A DNA stretch of 64,000 bases from Cladocopium goreaui. Lineage: Eukaryota > Sar > Dinophyceae > Suessiales > Symbiodiniaceae. The position numbers were made by a program, and so were the translations under genes. The DNA lies in NCBI GenBank assembly GCA_947184155.2, contig CAMXCT020006334.1:787580-851579 (forward strand), read 5' to 3'. Position 1 is the first letter of the stretch. Each line of letters starts with the position of its first letter. The notes below the pieces were generated by a model. It made no database searches and was not told the DNA's origin. It saw nothing but the letters and a program-made list of their open reading frames with translations. This document shows positions 59,040 through 64,000 of this stretch, piece after piece.

Positions 59040-59315
59040 AGATTTTGTGAAGTGGGCACTTATAGGGAAGTGATGACTTGGGGAAGTAGTGACTTTGGGA
59101 AGTGGTGACTTATGGACGTGATGACTTAAAGACGTGGTGACTGAGGGACATGGTGACTTCGGGAAGTTCAGACTGAGAGAAGTGGTGTGACTTTGGGGGT
59201 TGGTGACTTAGCGAAGTGGTGACTTAGGGAAGTGGTGACTTATGGAAGTGGTGACTTAGAGAAGTGGTGTGACTTGGGGAAGTGGTGAGTGAGGGAAGTG
59301 GTGACTTGGGGAAGG
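59040..59315. repeat. 17-bp GAAGTGGTGACTTAGGG repeat
   Basis: About sixteen imperfect units. Leu/Pro/Ser frames on the minus strand are shadows. Confidence 0.9.
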
Positions 59316-59960
59316 GTTCGGCCAAGGGTCGGAGTAGTCCGCACTGTAGTGGCTGCTTCAATGTGTTTCGCGTATTCCTGCACATTGCAGTTACATGGTG
59401 CTTTGGAATACTGTATTTGGTTGCAAAACACACTGCAATTGTTGCAGGAATATTGCATAGGACGCGTGTTGGGGAGGATGCCCGAGCGCGAAACATTGTT
59501 TTTTGGGGGTAAAGTTGCTGCAGCCTGCAGCCGGCAATGAACGGTGCGCGTGTGTAAGGCGATTGCAGGCCGTTCGTTCTGACGTGTGATTGGTTCCTCC
59601 ATGATTCTGCAACATGTGGTTGCAAATCGCATTGTAGTGGCTGCATGAATGTGCACGTGCTGTTGGTAAACGCAATGTAATGGTGTAGGAATGTTGCATG
59701 GGGATGTTGGAGCGCGAAACATTGTGTAGAAGAGCTCCCCTCTGACAGTAATAGCTTTGTGACGTACAGAAGAGCTGAGATGAGTTAAGAGGAGCTTCGA
59801 TGAGATGAGAAAGGTTGAGCAGTGCTCGGATGATATGAAACAAATTGAGAAGAAGTCAGATGACATGGGAAGAGATTAGATGAGACGAAATGAGAAGAGC
59901 TGAGATGAGGTGAGAAGAGCTCAAATGAAATGAGATAAAATGAGATGAGATGAAATGCGA
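59316..59960. other. Dispersed GCGCGAAACATTGT repeats and purine tract
   Basis: GAGCGCGAAACATTGT at about 59482 and 59711, each after a similar GTAGTGGCTGCxTxAATGTG-containing unit, indicates a duplicated ~230-bp segment. 59760-59955 is GAGATGAGAAGAGCT repeat. Long minus-strand frames here look like artefacts. Confidence 0.6.
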
Positions 59961-59984
59961 CGTGCGGAGTGCGAAGATTTCCGT

Positions 59985-60220
59985 GTGATCTTTGGACAAC
60001 AAAGCGTCGCTTGGTGTTGTATTGCAACATGAGTCTCTGCGTGTCAAGACCATTGACAAAAACAGTGCGACAGGATTACGTGAAGCACGCGCGCACGGGC
60101 CTGGCTGCCGCCCGGCGCATGCAAGTTCCAAGGATGAAAAACGCAATAAAATGTACAACCCTAAGGCAACTTCCCCCCCGCTTTGTGCGGGCACTACTGG
60201 TAAACAATGTCTGTATTATG
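59985..60220 (+). CDS. Possible exon
   Basis: Two plus frames are open. One reads LTKTVRQDYVKHARTGLAAA, then RRMQVPRMKNAIKCTTLRQL; the other SLRVKTIDKNSATGLREARA. GC-rich around 60080-60120. Frame undecided. Confidence 0.35.
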
Positions 60221-60360
60221 GGCCTCCAAATCTAGAGATCAAGCAAGTACTAAACCATTGTTTCGGTTCGCGGGTATTTAGTCTTCGGGGTAAAGGAGTA
60301 TTGGGTTTACCACATCAATTGATATCAGTAGTATTAATAGCAAACTCAAGGCGATCATAG

Positions 60361-61042
60361 CAAAATATTGGCATGATTAAATAACTAGGCAATTGCTTCA
60401 GAGTTTTCTCGTTTTCCACCTTAAAACTAGACCTGGAATGCCTAACCCTCTTGAATTTTAGTCTTATAGTTTAAAGAACATTTCATTATTTCATGCGGTG
60501 TCCATACCCTTTTTAGACTCACAAGAAGCTCAGTTCAAGGGAGAACAAATCTTTACTTTTTCGATATTTTCACGACTCACCAAAGACTTTTATTCATAAG
60601 TGAGATACGTGGTGCACTCATCTAAGTATACATCCATTGGAACATACTGTCATGGGTGGTTGGTGGGAAGCCTTTTCCTTGTTTGACTGAAGGATTAGTC
60701 TTTGGTTATCTTGATGGAGGATTATGTTGTTTCTTTTTCGTTTTTTTCAAAGGGTAGACGCTGTCATGCCACGTCATCTTTGGTTGGTTTGAAATGAGTC
60801 TTGGGGCCCCTCAGCCTATGCATCATGGGACCATGAAGCTTGTGGTCGTGGTTGAAGTGTGATCGCACAAACCAGACTACTACCCTGAGCCACTTGCCCT
60901 GGGCCTAGCTACAAGCGGCAACCCGAAATTCCTCGTTCGCTGCACTGACATCAACCACTTTTGGAGGGTGCCATGTCAGCGGATTTTTGCGCAAAAGTGC
61001 CAAAGAAGTCAGATACTGAGAGCGTGAAACAAAGCTGTGCAG
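60361..61042. other. No supported gene
   Basis: Mixed composition. A GC-moderate patch at 60770-60950 has no splice pair I trust. Confidence 0.45.
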
Positions 61043-61216
61043 TGTTGCATTCAACTTTCTGAACCATTTGAAGCTTCCCAATATGCTGAGCTCGTGTCAA
61101 CGGCTTGGGCTTGGACAAGGATGCCAAACCCGGAAAAGCCAGACCTGGAAGATGACGCGCGGGACCACAAGCGCCCCCATGAGGAACACTGTTCACTCAT
61201 GCGCAAGGCGGCTTGA
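61043..61216 (+). CDS. Exon, acidic C-terminus
   Basis: After CTGTGCAG reads CCIQLSEPFEASQYAELVST, then AWAWTRMPNPEKPDLEDDA, RDHKRPHEEHCSLMRKAA and TGA. 57 codons, with high GC3 in the second half. Unknown. Confidence 0.55.
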   Translation, partial: CCIQLSEPFEASQYAELVSTAWAWTRMPNPEKPDLEDDARDHKRPHEEHCSLMRKAA

Positions 61217-61329
61217 TCGGTTTGTTCAATATTGTTCGATGGTTCATGTTTTTCTCCCCTACCACTGGGCAATGGGCAACGCCAATGCCAGCTGTGGTCA
61301 AGGTTCGGGGATCTCGCTTTTAAATCCAT

Positions 61330-61537
61330 CCCGTTCTTAACCAGCCAGGAGCTCCTGAGGCCCGTGCTGAAAGCAGGTGCCGCGGTGGAAGATCGGTGGC
61401 AACAACGGGGACTTCATACTTCACCATGTTTCATCACTAATGTGGGATCCCCAATACTTAACCATCCGCAATTATCAGCACTTTTGGGGGCCAAGGGTAT
61501 ACACAATACCGAGTTGTTGATAAATCCAAACCGGTGA
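61330..61537 (+). CDS. Exon (unknown protein)
   Basis: Reads FLTSQELLRPVLKAGAAVED, then RWQQRGLHTSPCFITNVG. The tail HPQLSALLGAKGIHNTE is less convincing. A start near 61232 is possible. Confidence 0.5.
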
Positions 61538-61549
61538 TGGTGTATTACA

Positions 61550-62375
61550 TCACCAATTGTAATGTGCTACCTTGACCTAGGTGGGTTCTGGATAGGGTAG
61601 GTTTTTCAAGAGTTATATTGAGAGATTTTGAGTTATAAAGAGTTTTAAAATGAGAAAACATGGGAAAACATGGGAAAACATGGGAAAATATGAGAAAACA
61701 TAGGAAAAAGAGAAATTTTGAGAAAAAAAAAGTTTTGAATAAGAAGACTTAATCGAACAAGATCACGTCACCCACATGTTTGTTTTCTTTTCAAGTCAAC
61801 TGTTTGCAGCTACAGTTTTGTTTTGCCACATTTTGTTTGCAGAGACTTTATGTTATTTAAAACTATATATTCATATGATATCATATGATATGAATGACAT
61901 GAAAATGAAATATTTGATATCCTCTGGTTGATTATCCCATATGCATATGCAAAATTAACATATCCCCAATACAGACATGGGGAATGGTGACATGTGTCCA
62001 CAAAATACATACTTACTAGTTACATTGTTTTCCTTACTTATCCACCGTCTTGCCCTTTTGCTGCTCTTGGTTTCTCTTCGTCATGAACTTGATCAACACC
62101 TCTTCATCGTGAAGGTCACTGACACAGGTGTTACTGACTTGTCTTGGGCATTGGGATGGGTTCTGTGTCAACTCTCTAGGCTAGTTGCCCACATGTCTGT
62201 ATTTTAGGGATTCTGTTTTAATTACCTCTCATTCCAGTCATTAATCATTGCAGTTGCCACTCAAAATTGATATCTTGGCTGATCACCGCAGACATCTGTC
62301 CCGAGAGTTTTGACTTCGCTGTTTTGTGACCCGGCTGACTCGACATTTGTCGTCATTTGTCGTCATTTGTCGTGA
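61550..62375. other. Mostly repeats, no strong gene
   Basis: AAAACATGGG repeats at 61655-61725; GTCATTTGTC repeats at 62345-62380. A weak plus frame (ELDQHLFIVKVTDTGV) near 62085-62130 may be a small exon. Confidence 0.5.
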
Positions 62376-62381
62376 TTTGTC

Positions 62382-62550
62382 ATGGCTCGTCCTGGTGAAG
62401 TGGAACGCCAAATGGACTCACAGGTGTCCACAGAACTTGTGTTTGAGTACCTGTGTGGGATGGGTGAGGAGGGCACCCAATTCGTTGTTCGCAAGATGGC
62501 AAGTGCGAACCCGACTCCTCGAGAAGATCTTCGGGAGTTTTTTGTTTATT
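62382..62550 (+). CDS. Exon with plausible start codon
   Basis: ATG at 62382: MARPGEVERQMDSQVSTEL, then VFEYLCGMGEEGTQFVVRK, MASANPTPREDLREFF. GC3-rich. Probably the first exon of a plus-strand gene continuing at 62937, 63172 and 63531. Confidence 0.55.
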
Positions 62551-62936
62551 ATTTATCAGCATTTTATATTTTGAGAGTGGATTTTCAATGTGAAATGTTT
62601 CTACTACTTGTGTCTTTCTTTTGGTATCGGTGTTGTTTCTTAATTATTCATGGGGATGCCATTGATGACAATTGTTTGATGGCTAAGGGGGCTACAATTG
62701 GCGGTACATTTGTCCAACAACCTCTTGATTGAAGCTGTGGGCCAAATCCACAAGCCGTCACTCGTTTTGAACTTGGGTTCTGTTTATTTTGTTTTATGTT
62801 TTGATCAAATAGAATATTGAATTGAAGCAGTTGCGCAATGTTCCTGCATGTTGAATTTAAGTGTTTACACATTATTTGTGAGATATTTGTAAAGTTTCAT
62901 TCAGTTCAGAAATAACTTGTTATGACTTGAGTTCAG

Positions 62937-63033
62937 GTCTTGCTGGACAAACTTTTGTCTAAGGCACTATGACCCAGGAGCATTTGCCATCAATGTGGAG
63001 GAGGCCAAGCGGCACATTTGTCTGGAGCGACTG
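62937..63033 (+). CDS. Exon
   Basis: After AGTTCAG the frame reads SCWTNFCLRHYDPGAFAINV, then EEAKRHICLERLTCC. Coding-like, unknown family. Confidence 0.45.
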
Positions 63034-63171
63034 ACTTGTTGTTCATTCATTTTTGTTTTCTTGAACTCTTCCTTGAAGAGTGTTTGGTATTTATAGTGGG
63101 GCATAGGGATCCAAACATGATTCTAAGTAATATAAGTCAGTCACATTTCTGATTCTGCTTTCTGCCCTTAG

Positions 63172-63433
63172 GACTGCCTTCAACTATCTCGCCTCGAGAG
63201 CATTGGACTGGGCAGGGGCGCAGCGCCGACCACAGGGGCGCAGCTTAAGTGCACATGTGTCATGGCTGAACGAGCGCCTCCCATGCCAGACTACAGTTGT
63301 CCCGTATCGGGGACAATTGTTTCATGTACAGTTGTCCTACAACCAGGAGCACACGTTTTTGGTACATCAAGGTGCCTTCCCTCAGCAGCAGTATTTTTAT
63401 TTAGGACACATGACATGTGTGACTGTTTGGTGA
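63172..63433 (+). CDS. Exon
   Basis: After GCCCTTAG reads TAFNYLASRALDWAGAQRRP, then QGRSLSAHVSWLNERLPCQ, LFHVQLSYNQEHTFLVHQ and stop at 63433. Two ACATGACATGTGTGA repeats follow at 63405-63465. Confidence 0.5.
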
Positions 63434-63530
63434 TACATGACATGTGTGATTGTTTGGTTTTTGGGGTTTTGAGACATGATAAAAAATAGCTTTGATGGAG
63501 TTTGATAACTAACTACTGTAAAAGTTGCAG

Positions 63531-63673
63531 TGGCAGCAATTTCCATGTCTCAGCATGGCCTCCCTGCAGGACAAGCGTCGTTGGAGGCATGGGGGCTCTA
63601 CTTGAAGCCTGCTGATTTGGATAGAGTTGTCCCTCCTGTTGCACCTGCTCCACCGATCGTGCATATGCGCTGA
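63531..63673 (+). CDS. Exon ending in stop
   Basis: After AAGTTGCAG reads AAISMSQHGLPAGQASLEAW, then GLYLKPADLDRVVPPVAPA, PPIVHMR and TGA. Under 60 codons, strongly coding-like. Unknown function. Confidence 0.55.
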
Positions 63674-64000
63674 CACATTTGTCCGTACTGAGACATTTGT
63701 CCATCATTGACGCTCAGGTCTTCCATTGTCACATTTGACATACTGGGACATCTCCAGTTTGGTTTGATGCTAGTTTTTCAACTTCAAAAACCTGCATTCA
63801 AACAAAGTGTCAGATGTCAAGGCTTTTTTGATTTATATCATTTGTCCTGGTCATGTGCGTCATGTGTGGGTCACAGAAAAATCGAATCCTGAGCTGAAAA
63901 AAAGGTAGGGTTCAGTTCTGTCAGAGGTACTGCAATTAGTACAAGTATCACATATGTCTTTGCTGCTTCAATCTGGAGTGCTGTGTTCAAACACTACTGG

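Noticed and set aside
1-64000. rRNA, tRNA, bacterial operons, phage genes
   Set aside because: I looked for conserved rRNA cores, cloverleaf-like tRNA sequences and tightly spaced same-strand ORFs with Shine-Dalgarno sites, and saw none I could support. Eye inspection can miss tRNAs; a covariance-model scan would settle this.

Overview
This window reads as nuclear DNA of a dinoflagellate, most likely a Suessiales/Symbiodiniaceae-type genome. The evidence is internal. Coding signal comes as short, GC3-rich islands of about 60-300 bp set in AT-rich, repeat-laden DNA. Acceptors usually read AG followed by G, and some donors are GC rather than GT. Interstitial TTTAGGG-type repeats are present. 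Several mosaic exons carry motifs I recall from multicopy dinoflagellate protein families. No rRNA, tRNA, CRISPR array, operon or spliced-leader gene could be supported. Nearly all coding entries are single exons or exon clusters, so symbols are left empty and boundaries are approximate unless a splice pair is stated.

Layout. 0-1.1 kb is simple repeats and a 41-bp tandem array. 2.4-22 kb holds scattered, mostly plus-strand exons (one clear minus-strand exon at 7.1-7.2 kb, a SAM-domain-like exon at 17.1 kb) interrupted by many ~104-110 bp inverted-repeat elements. 22-28.6 kb is a plus-strand, partly decayed mobile-element-like gene cluster. It is followed by a 54-bp tandem repeat and a 1.4-kb array of AGGATTAAA/TTTAATCCT palindromes (28.97-30.40 kb). 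30.4-35.7 kb has sparse plus-strand exons and microsatellites. 36-52.2 kb is an exon-dense minus-strand block whose introns carry TGCATGCA repeats. It contains a K/A-rich basic protein, a split cytosine-5-methyltransferase-like domain (45.2-45.9 kb), a long coiled coil (42.0-43.2 kb) and a second mobile-element-like gene (36-41.2 kb). 52.5-64 kb returns to plus-strand exons with more inverted-repeat elements.

The most interesting system is a set of short terminal-inverted-repeat elements that look like introners, transposons that carry their own splice sites. The main family has ends TACCCTCTGGTAA...TTACCAGAGGGTA. Splicing CTCTG|GTAA to CCAGAG|GGTA removes 91-93 nt and restores open frames at 10.59, 15.73 and 53.98 kb. 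Three further unrelated TIR families in the window also have GT near one end and AG near the other. Introners are already reported from dinoflagellates; the local evidence here is the sequence of the ends, the matched intron lengths and the reading frames that continue across them.
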